Assembly (NCBI GenBank): GCA_038135065.1
Contig: JAYPWI010000002.1
Coordinates: forward strand, 133,767 to 197,766
Length of the DNA stretch: 64,000 nucleotides
Source of the DNA: JAYPWI01 sp038135065
Lineage (GTDB): Bacteria; Actinomycetota; Acidimicrobiia; Acidimicrobiales; Poriferisodalaceae
Direction: 5' to 3'
Shown here piece after piece: positions 1 to 7,865 of this stretch. The translations under genes and the position numbers were made by a program. The notes beneath the pieces are model-generated. The model made no database searches, had not been told where the DNA came from, and saw only the letters and a program-made list of their open reading frames with translations. How positions within the stretch are numbered: the first letter of the stretch is position 1; each line of letters begins with the position of its first letter.

Positions 1-407
1 GGGTGTGGTGCGGTTCGGTGTGGCTCACCACCCTCGAAGCGGAGACCCACCCTGCGGTGAAGGACAAGTTTCTGGCGGCCTCGTCGTCGGACACCCTGCG
101 GTCCCGCAGTCGGACGGGCAAGCCGGCCCGCCAGCTTCGATCGGCGTGGACGGATGCCTGGGAGGGGGAGGATTCGCCGGGCACCCTGCCCATGCCCCTG
201 CAACCCATGCTGATCGGGCGGGCCAGCCGCCGCATCGACCGGGCGGCCATGAACCCCGAGAATGCTGGCGCAGTCGAACTCTCGAACTACTTCGTCGGTC
301 AGATCGTGGGCTCGATGAACGAATCGATCTCAGCAACCAGGGTCGTGGAAGACATGATCAGCGAGTACGTCGACGTGATGGAACGGTTCGAACAGCTCAA
401 CGGCTGA
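1..407 (+). CDS. Nitronate monooxygenase family protein (C-terminal part)
   Basis: This is the C-terminal 134 residues of an FMN-dependent TIM-barrel oxygenase of the nitronate monooxygenase (2-nitropropane dioxygenase) family. The gene enters from outside the window in frame, with the first full codon at base 3. Family hallmarks are the GSVWLTTLEAE strand-helix near the start, the segment SDTLRSRSRTGKPARQL, and a PLQPML...VGQIVGSMNES tail. Known members oxidise alkyl nitronates, but many actinobacterial paralogues have no assigned substrate. An SDR follows 10 nt downstream on the same strand and is probably co-transcribed. The flavin and catalytic residues lie in the missing N-terminal part. 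Confidence 0.8.
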   Translation, partial: VWCGSVWLTTLEAETHPAVKDKFLAASSSDTLRSRSRTGKPARQLRSAWTDAWEGEDSPGTLPMPLQPMLIGRASRRIDRAAMNPENAGAVELSNYFVGQIVGSMNESISATRVVEDMISEYVDVMERFEQLNG

Positions 408-417
408 AGGGGGCGTC

Positions 418-1305
418 ATGGAGCGCATCGAAGGACGGGTCGCCGTGGTCACCGGCGCCGGCTCGGGAATCGGCAAGGCCTTGGCCTTGGGCCTGGCCGC
501 CGAGGGAGCCAACGTGGTGTTGGCCGATGTGGAACCGGGGGCACTGGGTCCGGCCGTCGAGGAGGTGGAGGCGGCAGGGGTGCAGGCCCTCGGGGTGGTG
601 ACCGACGTGACCGACGCCGATTCGGTTGGCGCGTTGGCCGCGGCCACCATCGACCGCTTCGGAGCCGTGCACATCCTGTGCAACAACGCCGGGGTCGGAG
701 GTGGTGGCCTGATACGCAATCAGCAGTTGGTGGACTGGAAGTGGGTCATCGACGTGTCGCTGTGGGGGGTGATTCACGGCTTGCACCATTTCCTTCCCCA
801 CTTGGTCGAGGCCGAAGAGTCCCACGTCATGAGCACTGCGTCGGTGGCCGGGTTGGTGGCCGGCCCCGGGCTGGGGCCCTACAACGCAGCGAAGTTCGGG
901 GTGGTTGCCATCATGGAGACCCTGCACCATGAGATGGCCCGAGACCCCGAGGCCGACGTCGGCGTGTCGGTGCTCTGCCCCGGGGTGGTGAACACCAATA
1001 TCGCAACGGCCCAACGGAACCGTCCAGAGCACCTGCGACGCCAGCGTCCGGCCGGGGCGACTTCCACCCTGACCCCCGAGCAACGAGAGGATGCGCGGCG
1101 GCGCAACCAGGCCATCGCCGATGCGCTGCGCGAACGTGGGATGGACCCCTCGGAGGTGGCAGCCAAGGTGATCGCTGCGATGTACGAGCGTCGGTTCTGG
1201 GTGCTGTCCCATCCCGAACACCTCGACGAGATCGACCACCGCAACGGCGAACTCTCACGTCTCGAAAATCCGACCTTGCTCAGGTCGTTCACCGACGGGG
1301 AGTGA
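418..1305 (+). CDS. SDR family NAD(P)-dependent oxidoreductase
   Basis: A 295-residue classical short-chain dehydrogenase/reductase. The Rossmann motif TGAGSGIG is at residues 12-19, NNAG at 89-92, and the active site is a Ser around 140-142 with YNAAK (Tyr155, Lys159). The ATG has an AAGGGGG Shine-Dalgarno 5-6 nt upstream and lies 10 nt after the nitronate monooxygenase stop, so the two are probably one transcript. The C-terminal 90 residues after the fold are longer than in minimal SDRs and rich in charged residues. The substrate cannot be read from sequence; alcohol or 3-hydroxyacyl oxidation is typical. Confidence 0.85.
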   Translation: MERIEGRVAVVTGAGSGIGKALALGLAAEGANVVLADVEPGALGPAVEEVEAAGVQALGVVTDVTDADSVGALAAATIDRFGAVHILCNNAGVGGGGLIRNQQLVDWKWVIDVSLWGVIHGLHHFLPHLVEAEESHVMSTASVAGLVAGPGLGPYNAAKFGVVAIMETLHHEMARDPEADVGVSVLCPGVVNTNIATAQRNRPEHLRRQRPAGATSTLTPEQREDARRRNQAIADALRERGMDPSEVAAKVIAAMYERRFWVLSHPEHLDEIDHRNGELSRLENPTLLRSFTDGE

Positions 1306-1321
1306 CGCCGCCGCCGGGCGA

Positions 1322-2110
1322 TCACATGGTGAAGCGGAGGTTCCGGGCTGCGTGGGCGCCCAGTGCCTGGTCGCCCGACCAACGGATGTCGCCGGCTTCG
1401 ATGGCATTCTCGGGGTCGATGCGCCCACAGGCCTGGTTCATGAAGGCCATGGCATCGCAGTGCAGGGTCGCCGTGGGTGCATCGAGGAAGTCGACCTCGG
1501 CGGCCCGTCCGTCGACGGCCACGTAGATGTCCCGGTCCATGGCTCCTCGGATCTCGAAGTGCAGGCTTTGCCCGTCGGTCAGACCGATCCGCTTGCCGGC
1601 GATGTACCCGATGGAGCCCTGGACCTCGTCCAGTGACATTTCGGCTGCCGGTCCGCCATTGTCCGTGTCGAGCCCCAAGGGCGCCCGGCAGTCCCGCTCG
1701 TGCATCCAGGCGTCGAAGACGCGGACGGCCATGAAACGGCCGTAGGTGCCGGGGCCGACCGGGGTGACCGATGGCGTCGAGAAGTCGTCGTCGGTGGCTA
1801 CGCCTAGCTGCCGCCGTCGGGTGTCGAAGGTGGCGGTCATCACCTCCACCAGGTCGGCCGGTGCCATGGCCATTGCCGCCTCGAACCGGCCGGCCACCTC
1901 CCCGAACGGTGGAGGGGTGTCGAGGCTCTCGGGCATCCATCCGCTGAGGACCTGTTCCACCGACACCAGATGGGCGGCCACCCCGTGGATCGTCCACTCG
2001 GGGCAGAGCGATGGCACCCCCCATTGATCGTCCCCGAGCGACCCGAGCAGGCCCATGAGGCTGGTCCAACAGGCATCGAGGTTGGCGACCACCAGGTCAC
2101 GGTCCGTCAT
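1322..2110 (-). CDS. Maleylpyruvate isomerase / mycothiol-dependent family protein (DinB-like)
   Basis: A 262-residue protein of the actinobacterial TIGR03083-type family, which has a DinB-like four-helix metal-binding N-terminus (SLCPEWTIHGVAAHL with His42 and His47) and a sterol-carrier-like C-terminal region. Characterised members use mycothiol as cofactor or bind metal, but most are of unknown function. The start is chosen because GGAGGA lies 5 nt before the ATG at 2110; an in-frame upstream ATG has no ribosome-binding site. It is convergent with the SDR and transcribed alone or after the MDR gene, about 70 nt upstream. The family call is good, the function unknown. Confidence 0.75.
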   Translation of the reverse strand: MTDRDLVVANLDACWTSLMGLLGSLGDDQWGVPSLCPEWTIHGVAAHLVSVEQVLSGWMPESLDTPPPFGEVAGRFEAAMAMAPADLVEVMTATFDTRRRQLGVATDDDFSTPSVTPVGPGTYGRFMAVRVFDAWMHERDCRAPLGLDTDNGGPAAEMSLDEVQGSIGYIAGKRIGLTDGQSLHFEIRGAMDRDIYVAVDGRAAEVDFLDAPTATLHCDAMAFMNQACGRIDPENAIEAGDIRWSGDQALGAHAARNLRFTM

Positions 2111-2180
2111 GGGTTCCTCCGGGTCATCGGTCGAGGTCGACCGTAGCAAGGGAGGCCGGAACCGTGGCCCCCCTTGGGTC

Positions 2181-3185
2181 TCAGGGATCGAGGCGGACCA
2201 CCGTGGTGCCCACCGTTGCTCCGGCGAGCAGGTCCACGAAGGCCCCGGGGGCGGCCTCGAGACCCGCGTACTCGGTGGTGAGGGGGTCGAGCTCGCCCTG
2301 CCGCAGCCACGACGAGATCTGGGTTCGGGCCTCGGCGTACCGTTCCTCGAAATCGAACACCAGGAAGCCCTGCATGGTCACCCGATTGTTGACCAACAGG
2401 CCCGGGATGCCCCGCGGTCCGGGCCCTGGGGTCGAGGTGTCGTACTGGCTGACCGCCCCACAGCACACGATCCGGCCCCCGACCGCCATGCGGAACAGGG
2501 CGCTGGCGAGGATGTCGCCCCCCGTGTTATCGAAATAGACGTCGATGCGCTCTGGGGTGGCGGCCTTGAAGCGGTCGCGGAAGTCGTCGGCCCGGTAGTT
2601 CACGGCTGCGTCGAACCCCAGCCGGTCGCAGAGCAGGTCGCACTTGGTCTCCGAACCGGCAACTCCGACGACCTTCGCCCCGGCGAGGCGGCCCATCTGG
2701 CCGACCATGTGGCCGACCGAACCAGCGGCGGCCGACACCACCACGGTGTCCCCGGGACCTGGGTGCCCGATGTCGTGGAGACCGAAATAGGCGGTCAGTC
2801 CATTGATGCCCAACGGTCCCAGCAGGAGGGCGGGATCGAGGTCGCCGTCCACCGCGATCAACTGGTCTGCGGCCACCGTGGGCAGGCTCTGCCAGCCCGT
2901 GGGGCCCATCACCATGTCGCCGGGGCTGAACGCCGGCGAACGGGACTCGACCACCCGGCCCACCCCGGTGCCTCCCATCACCACCCCCGAGGAGGCCGCC
3001 CCGGCGTAGCTCGCCGATCCTTGCAGGCCGGCCCGCTGACCTGCCCCGATGGTCACTGCCAGGGTCTGCAGCAGGACCTCGCCGTCCTCCGGCGGGGCCG
3101 TTGGCACCACCTGGGCCACGAAATCGTCCGCCCGAAGGGCCCCCTGAGGCACCGTACCGATCAGTAGCTGGTGGTTGTCGCCCAT
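2181..3185 (-). CDS. Zinc-independent MDR-type NADP-dependent alkenal/quinone oxidoreductase
   Basis: A 334-residue medium-chain dehydrogenase/reductase of the prostaglandin-reductase / CurA type. It has a GroES-like N-terminal part, then the nucleotide-binding motif VSAAAGSVGHMVGQ, and the ending typical of the group (residues around AGATVGTTVVRLDP). No structural or catalytic zinc Cys cluster is seen, as expected for enone reductases. Such enzymes reduce the double bond of alpha,beta-unsaturated ketones or aldehydes with NADPH. The start at 3185 has GAGGGG 5-6 nt upstream; the track-level upstream ATG lacks one. It is divergent from the DUF4349 lipoprotein. Confidence 0.82.
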   Translation of the reverse strand: MGDNHQLLIGTVPQGALRADDFVAQVVPTAPPEDGEVLLQTLAVTIGAGQRAGLQGSASYAGAASSGVVMGGTGVGRVVESRSPAFSPGDMVMGPTGWQSLPTVAADQLIAVDGDLDPALLLGPLGINGLTAYFGLHDIGHPGPGDTVVVSAAAGSVGHMVGQMGRLAGAKVVGVAGSETKCDLLCDRLGFDAAVNYRADDFRDRFKAATPERIDVYFDNTGGDILASALFRMAVGGRIVCCGAVSQYDTSTPGPGPRGIPGLLVNNRVTMQGFLVFDFEERYAEARTQISSWLRQGELDPLTTEYAGLEAAPGAFVDLLAGATVGTTVVRLDP

Positions 3186-3344
3186 CGGACCCCCTCGTCG
3201 GGGCCTCACCCTACCGGTGGTGTCGGACCGTCCATGCCGTCACCAGTTCGCCGTGGTGCGGTCAGGAACGAATCGGGAACCGGGCGGCCGTTCTCGTCGT
3301 CAGAATGACGAGCGACCACGGCTGGTCGACGATGGAGGAACGTC

Positions 3345-4658
3345 ATGTCGAGATCGAGGCGATACGCGCCGACTCTTGTAGTGGTTCTGAGCATGCTGGC
3401 CATTGGGTGCGGTCGCGTCGGTGGCATGGACAGCGCGGATGAGGCGGCGAGCATCGAGGACGGTGCCTCGACCGCTGCAATGGACTTGGACGGGGAGTCC
3501 TACGAAGAAGAGCCCGATGGTGGCGCAGTCGCGAGCGGAGGCCAGTCGGGGCCCGCGCGGAACACCGCACTCGGAGCCGGAGTGGAGGGTGCCGCGCTCC
3601 AGCCAGTCGACCTGGGCCGTGACCTCGTGTACACGGCGACCTCCCGGGTCGTCGTCGATGACGTGCCGGCCAGTGCCCTTGTTGCCCAGCAGACGGTGGC
3701 TGCGGCGGGTGGCCTGTTGTTCGGCCAAGAAACGACCACCGATCCCATCCAGCGGACCGTGCTGGTGTTCAAGGTGCCTCCGTCGGCGTTCGGGGAGACC
3801 CTCGGCCGACTCGGCGAGGTCGGTGATCTGGTCGATCAACGGGTCAGCACCGACGACGTAACCGAACGCTTGGTGAACCTCGAGAGCCAGATCCGCACCG
3901 CAGAGGTCAGCGTCGAGCGTTTGCGGGGATTCCTCTCCGATGCCGACTCGGTGGCGACGGTGGCCACCCTCGAGGGCGAGTTGCTGGAGCGGGAGCGGGA
4001 ACTAGAGCTACTGCGAGGCCAGGAGCGGACCCTGCGGAACCAGGTGTCGTTGGCCACCATCACCCTGACCCTCGAGCAACGGGTCTACCGCTCCTCGCTC
4101 CAGATCACCCAGACCGTCTATCAGGGGCATGACGGGGGTAGCGGGTGTCCTGGGCGGAGGTCTGTCGAACTCGGCGGTCCCGGGGAGGTGACCGTTTGCT
4201 ACATGGTGCTCAACGACGGTGATCGGGTCATCGGCGAGCTGACCGTTCGTGACGAGGAGTTGGAGAACGAGGACGATGTGGTGCTGGTCAGTGGTGCCAC
4301 CACCCTGGCCCCTGGAGAACAGGCCGTCTTCGCCTTCGACCTCGAGGCTCGGGAGGACGTCTGGCTGAGCGGATCGGTGCGGGGGAAGGGTCCCGATGGT
4401 GAGCCCGCATCAGCTCGGGCCGAGCAGTACTGGCTCGCAGTCCCGCCCGACGATGCTGCGCCCGGGTTCGCGGAGTCGGTGGGCCGTGGCGTTGCCGTGC
4501 TCGAGGCGCTCGTGTCGATCGTGGTGGTGGTCGCCGGGGTGACGTTGCCGCTCCTGTGGATTCCCCTGTTGGCTGGCTTGGGTTGGGTGTGGGTGCGGCG
4601 CCGACGTGCGTCCGCTGCCTCGGAGTCGACCGAACCGGTCGCCGAGGATTCCCACTGA
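3345..4658 (+). CDS. DUF4349 domain lipoprotein with C-terminal membrane anchor
   Basis: A 437-residue exported protein. A signal sequence ends in LAIGC (lipobox, Cys around residue 21), followed by an acidic low-complexity stretch. The DUF4349 domain runs from about residue 85 to 250 (YTATSRVVVDD..., FKVPPSAF, VNLESQIRTAE) and includes a long charged coiled coil. A beta-rich region follows, and the protein ends in one strong transmembrane helix plus an RRRR cytoplasmic tail near residues 385-425. GGAGGA 6 nt upstream supports this ATG. DUF4349 proteins are envelope proteins of unknown function; having both a lipobox and a C-terminal helix would tether both ends to the membrane. Confidence 0.82.
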   Translation: MSRSRRYAPTLVVVLSMLAIGCGRVGGMDSADEAASIEDGASTAAMDLDGESYEEEPDGGAVASGGQSGPARNTALGAGVEGAALQPVDLGRDLVYTATSRVVVDDVPASALVAQQTVAAAGGLLFGQETTTDPIQRTVLVFKVPPSAFGETLGRLGEVGDLVDQRVSTDDVTERLVNLESQIRTAEVSVERLRGFLSDADSVATVATLEGELLERERELELLRGQERTLRNQVSLATITLTLEQRVYRSSLQITQTVYQGHDGGSGCPGRRSVELGGPGEVTVCYMVLNDGDRVIGELTVRDEELENEDDVVLVSGATTLAPGEQAVFAFDLEAREDVWLSGSVRGKGPDGEPASARAEQYWLAVPPDDAAPGFAESVGRGVAVLEALVSIVVVVAGVTLPLLWIPLLAGLGWVWVRRRRASAASESTEPVAEDSH

Positions 4659-4680
4659 CAGGGGCGTGAGGGCCGGTAAT

Positions 4681-4710
4681 AGGAGGGTCAGCGACAGGAG
4701 GGTCAGCGAT
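4681..4710. repeat. 15-bp tandem direct repeat in a convergent intergenic region
   Basis: Two adjacent copies of AGGAGGGTCAGCGA(C/T) differ only at the last base. They lie in the 70-bp gap between the stop of the DUF4349 gene and the stop of the LLM gene. No function is apparent; slipped-strand duplication is the simplest origin. Confidence 0.8.
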
Positions 4711-4728
4711 CTAGCGGCTCGGTCGGTG

Positions 4729-5637
4729 TCAACCCGTCGAACGGCGGATCCGGGTATGGATTTCGTCGAGCTGTTCGATGATGGCATCGACCGAGCGGGC
4801 CCCCGCCTGGAAGATGGCGGTGGCGTTCACGGCGGCCCAGTCGAAACCCAGGGCGGCGATCACGGCTGCCCGTTCCTCGACCCGATCGAGATCGGCGTAG
4901 AACCGCTTGTCCTCCTCGGTGCGGGGTGGAGGGGCCAACTGCAGCATCGTGCCGATGCTGTCGGGGTCGCGGCCCACCGCCTCGGCCAGGGACCGGATGG
5001 TGGCCAACAACTCGAGTGCTTCCTCGTCGGTGATCCCCCCGGCCATCCACCCGTCACCCCGCTCGGCGGTTCGACGAAGCGCCGGTGGGGTCACCCCACC
5101 GATCCAGATGGGGAGCGCACTGCCCTGGGGTGACACGGGTTCCATGCCCATGTCGTGGCTGCTGTAATACGCGCCCTCGAAGCCCACCCGGCCGCCCTGC
5201 CAGTAGGCCCGAAGGAGGTCGATGGCCTCGTCCATCCGCTTGCCGCGGGTGGAGAAATCTTCCTCGAGCGCGTCGTACTCGCTGTCCTGCCACCCGACAC
5301 CCACCCCGAGGCGGACCCGGCCACCCGACAGGGTGTCCAAGGTGGAGATCTGCTTGGCCACCAGCACGGGCTGTCGCTGTGGCAGCACGAGCACCTCGGT
5401 GGAGAGGCTGACCCGTTCGGTGACTGCGGCCACGTTCGACAGCAGCATCAGGGCCTCGAGGATGGGCATCTCGGCGGGGTACATACTGCGGCGGGTCGGA
5501 TCGGGAAACCCCATGACCACATGGTCGAAGACGGCGATCTCGTCGTAGCCGATCTCCTCGATGGCCCGAGCCAGATCGAGGACCCGCTCGGGTCCCTCAC
5601 GGTACGCAACGCTCGGAAACTCGACAGAGAGCTTCAC
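4729..5637 (-). CDS. LLM class (F420/FMN-dependent) oxidoreductase
   Basis: A 302-residue luciferase-like TIM barrel. It starts KLSVEFPSVAY and has the diagnostic segment LDTLSGGRVRLGVGVGWQ in the first half, with IWIGG and RRTAERGDGW in the second. Actinobacterial members mostly use coenzyme F420 for oxidation or reduction of organic substrates. The start is a GTG at 5637 whose last two bases overlap the TGA of the upstream hot-dog dehydratase (GTGA, 4 nt), so translation is coupled. It forms a three-gene unit with the two MaoC-like genes, which suggests joint action on one acyl-CoA or enone substrate. Confidence 0.85.
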   Translation of the reverse strand: MKLSVEFPSVAYREGPERVLDLARAIEEIGYDEIAVFDHVVMGFPDPTRRSMYPAEMPILEALMLLSNVAAVTERVSLSTEVLVLPQRQPVLVAKQISTLDTLSGGRVRLGVGVGWQDSEYDALEEDFSTRGKRMDEAIDLLRAYWQGGRVGFEGAYYSSHDMGMEPVSPQGSALPIWIGGVTPPALRRTAERGDGWMAGGITDEEALELLATIRSLAEAVGRDPDSIGTMLQLAPPPRTEEDKRFYADLDRVEERAAVIAALGFDWAAVNATAIFQAGARSVDAIIEQLDEIHTRIRRSTG

Positions 5638-6059
5638 GCGGCACCACCGGGAAGGCTGACCCGGGCGGTCCCGGGCATGATGACCCTCCCGTCCGGTGAC
5701 CGCTCCTCCACATCGAGGTCGACGATGCCGTTGTCGGGGTCGACCGCGGTCACCGTGCCGTGGAAGGTGACCACCTCGTTGGGATAGGCCGATGCCCGGT
5801 TCTGCCAGTTCACGTTGAGCAACCGACCGCCCGGACCAGCCCAGTCCGTGAGGAACTGGGTCAGCCACGATCCCTGCAGGGGGCCGTGGACCAGAAGGTC
5901 CGCATGTCCCTCCACCCCGGCGTACTCGCGGTCGTAATGGATCCGGTGAGGGTTGTGACTGGCTGCGCTGTAGAGGAACAACTGGGCTTCGGTAGCCGCC
6001 TTCTCCATCACGGGAAGGGTGTCCCCGACCGAGACGTCGGCGATGGTGATCTGGCTCAT
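5634..6059 (-). CDS. MaoC-like hot-dog dehydratase, C-domain-type subunit
   Basis: A 141-residue single hot-dog protein of the MaoC/hydratase-2 type. It keeps a diverged hydratase motif, ASHNPHRIHYD, followed by LVHGPLQGSWL, which supplies the Asp/His-type active site of (R)-specific enoyl-CoA hydratases. It overlaps the previous gene by 4 nt (ATGA) and the next by 4 nt (GTGA). Its partner upstream is the matching N-domain type protein. By analogy with mycobacterial HadAB/HadBC and the ChsH-type hydratases, the two probably form a heterodimer in which this subunit carries the catalytic motif. Confidence 0.82.
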   Translation of the reverse strand: MSQITIADVSVGDTLPVMEKAATEAQLFLYSAASHNPHRIHYDREYAGVEGHADLLVHGPLQGSWLTQFLTDWAGPGGRLLNVNWQNRASAYPNEVVTFHGTVTAVDPDNGIVDLDVEERSPDGRVIMPGTARVSLPGGAA

Positions 6060-6547
6060 CGGGCGATTCCGATCTGTCGGGACCGGGCCACCTCGACCCC
6101 GTCCTGGTTCACATAGGTGGTCTCGCGGACCTGGCGTACGAAGGGACCCTTCGAGCCCTCCTTCTGGTCCAGGGCGGCCAAGCGGGTGGTGGCCGTGATC
6201 TGGTCCCCGACACACACCGGGGCCAGGAAGTCCCACTCCTCGCCCCCGAACATCATGCGGCTCACCTCGAGTCGCACTCCGGTGCCGTCGCGGTACAGAC
6301 CATCGGTGCGCAGTTCCTCCGCCGACTTGGGTTGCACCAGGGCGTGGGTGACGAAGGTGGGAGGCACGGTCAGGGTGCGGTAACCGGCTGCCTGGGCTGC
6401 CGCTTCGTCGAAGTAGACGGGGTTCTCGTCGCCGACTGCGTAGGCGTAGCGCTGGGCTTCCCGTTGCTCGATGGTCACGGTGACCGGTCCGGCGAGAACG
6501 TCGCCGATCCGGTCCAGTGACTCCTGGGGAATCAGGGAGGTACTCAT
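6056..6547 (-). CDS. MaoC-like hot-dog dehydratase, N-domain-type subunit (FAS1-like)
   Basis: A 163-residue protein matching the MaoC_dehydrat_N / FAS1-like dehydratase group (EQREAQRYAYAVGDENPVYFDE, then VPPTFVTHAL). In two-subunit acyl-CoA hydratases this type shapes the acyl pocket while the neighbour carries catalysis. The first codon, ATG at 6547, is preceded by a TAGCTT hexamer ending 6 nt upstream, which fits a leaderless mRNA. It is the first gene of the three-gene unit with the other dehydratase subunit and the LLM enzyme, all linked by 4-nt overlaps. The physiological substrate is unknown. Confidence 0.82.
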   Translation of the reverse strand: MSTSLIPQESLDRIGDVLAGPVTVTIEQREAQRYAYAVGDENPVYFDEAAAQAAGYRTLTVPPTFVTHALVQPKSAEELRTDGLYRDGTGVRLEVSRMMFGGEEWDFLAPVCVGDQITATTRLAALDQKEGSKGPFVRQVRETTYVNQDGVEVARSRQIGIAR

Positions 6548-6553
6548 GGGGCG

Positions 6554-6559
6554 AAGCTA
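6554..6559 (-). promoter_or_regulatory. -10 hexamer TAGCTT for the MaoC/MaoC/LLM unit (leaderless)
   Basis: TAGCTT on the minus strand ends 6 nt before the ATG at 6547. This TANNNT-to-start spacing recurs at many genes here and places the transcription start at or next to the start codon. No -35 is obvious. Confidence 0.6.
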
Positions 6560-6662
6560 GCGCCGACGGGACCCTCGCCGCTGACCCTCGCGCTGTCGGT
6601 CGGGTCGCCGGAGGCCTAGCCTGGATCGAGCGCTCGATGCGCACGTCGTCGGAGGTGATGTG

Positions 6663-7316
6663 ATGGCCTTGTGGAGCAACAAGTTGGAGATGCCCTCGCC
6701 GGACCGGGCCCTGCCCGGGCGCGATGTCGCCATGCCCGTTCCAGCTGCACACGAGGTGCTCGGCACCTCGATGACTCCGCCCTTTCCTGAAGGTTCCGAG
6801 CAGTTCGTGGTGGGAATGGGCTGCTTCTGGGGCGCCGAGCGGGTGTTCTGGCAGGCCCCGGGAGTCATCAGCACTGCTGTGGGCTACAGCGCCGGGATCA
6901 CGCCCAACCCAACCTACGAAGAGGTTTGTTCGGGTCTGACCGGCCACAACGAGGTTGTTTTGGCCGTCTTCGACCCGGACCTGACCAGCTACGAGCAGAT
7001 GCTCAAACTCTTCTGGGAGAACCACGACCCGACCCAGGGCATGCGTCAGGGCAACGACATCGGCACCCAGTACCGCTCGGGGATCTACGTCTGCGACGAG
7101 GCCCAACGCGCCCTCGCCGAGGCGTCGCGCGAGCGGTTCGGTGCCGTGCTGCGATCTGCGGGGATGGGATCCATCACCACCGAGATCCTCGACGCGGGCC
7201 CCTTCTATTACGCCGAGCACTACCACCAGCAGTATCTGCACAAGGTCCCGAACGGGTACTGCGGACTGGGTGGTACCGGCCTGACCTGCCCGGTCGGGGT
7301 GGCCAGCGCCGACTGA
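6663..7316 (+). CDS. msrA: Peptide methionine sulfoxide reductase MsrA
   Basis: A 217-residue MsrA that reduces methionine-S-sulfoxide in proteins and is recycled by thioredoxin or mycoredoxin. The catalytic motif GCFWG is at residues 53-57 (Cys54), followed by YSAGITPNPTYEEVCSGLTG and HDPTQGMRQGNDIGTQYRS. Cysteines in the C-terminal NGYCGLGGTGLTCP segment can act as resolving cysteines. GGAGG at 6651-6655 sits 7 nt before the ATG at 6663, which decides against the GTG three bases earlier. A TAGCCT hexamer at 6617-6622 is a plausible -10. It is divergent from the hot-dog unit. Confidence 0.95.
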   Translation: MALWSNKLEMPSPDRALPGRDVAMPVPAAHEVLGTSMTPPFPEGSEQFVVGMGCFWGAERVFWQAPGVISTAVGYSAGITPNPTYEEVCSGLTGHNEVVLAVFDPDLTSYEQMLKLFWENHDPTQGMRQGNDIGTQYRSGIYVCDEAQRALAEASRERFGAVLRSAGMGSITTEILDAGPFYYAEHYHQQYLHKVPNGYCGLGGTGLTCPVGVASAD

Positions 7317-7326
7317 ACGCCCATCG

Positions 7327-7341
7327 CCTCACTCGGTGAGG
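7327..7341. terminator. Short hairpin between convergent msrA and rfbC
   Basis: CCTCAC-TCG-GTGAGG forms a 6-bp stem with a 3-nt loop, overlapping the rfbC stop codon. There is no T-run, so this is only a candidate bidirectional terminator. Confidence 0.35.
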
Positions 7342-7865
7342 AGAGGCCAGGCGGCGTCCTTGTCCGAGACGACGGCATCGCTGGTGTCGAGCGGCCATGT
7401 GACTCCGATAGCAGGATCGTCGAATCGACAGCCGCCCTCAACACCCGGGGTGTACGGGTCGGACACCTGATACAAGACCTCGGCGTTGTCGCTCAGGGTC
7501 TGGTAGCCGTGACCGAAGCCTCGAGGCACGTACAGCATGCGTCGGTTCTCAGCGGTGAGCTCGACCCCGAACCACTGTAAGTAGGTGGCACTGTCAGGTC
7601 GGAGGTCGACGGCTACGTCGAAGATCGCCCCGCGGATGCACCGCACGACCTTGACTTCCTCGTGGGGTGAACGCTGGAAGTGCAGGCCGCGAACGGTGTT
7701 TCGATACGTGTTGCCCGAGCTGTTGCACTGCACGAAGGTCGTCTCGAGACCGTGTTCGGCGAATTCTGTCGTGCAAAAGGTCCGGGCGAAGAAGCCGCGG
7801 CTGTCCCCGATGAGGGCGGGATCTATGGTGAAGACGCCGGGCAGTGGTGCAGGCGTGAACATCAT
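7329..7865 (-). CDS. rfbC: RmlC-like nucleotide-sugar 3,5-epimerase
   Basis: A 178-residue cupin of the dTDP-4-dehydrorhamnose 3,5-epimerase family. It has the NTVRGLHFQ motif with catalytic His62, VDLRPDSATYLQW, and VPRGFGHGYQTLSD. It starts with an ATG at 7865 that overlaps the rfbG stop by 4 nt. Because the two upstream genes make CDP-4-keto-6-deoxyglucose rather than a dTDP sugar, the natural substrate is probably a CDP-linked 4-keto-6-deoxyhexose, giving the L-configured ketosugar; that is inference from context. No reductase or glycosyltransferase follows in the cassette. Confidence 0.9.
   Translation of the reverse strand: MMFTPAPLPGVFTIDPALIGDSRGFFARTFCTTEFAEHGLETTFVQCNSSGNTYRNTVRGLHFQRSPHEEVKVVRCIRGAIFDVAVDLRPDSATYLQWFGVELTAENRRMLYVPRGFGHGYQTLSDNAEVLYQVSDPYTPGVEGGCRFDDPAIGVTWPLDTSDAVVSDKDAAWPLLTE

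Noticed and set aside
879..2069. A 396-codon minus-strand frame across the SDR and the mycothiol-family gene
   Set aside because: Shadow frame; it is rich in Arg and Gly, has no domain, and conflicts with two well-supported genes.
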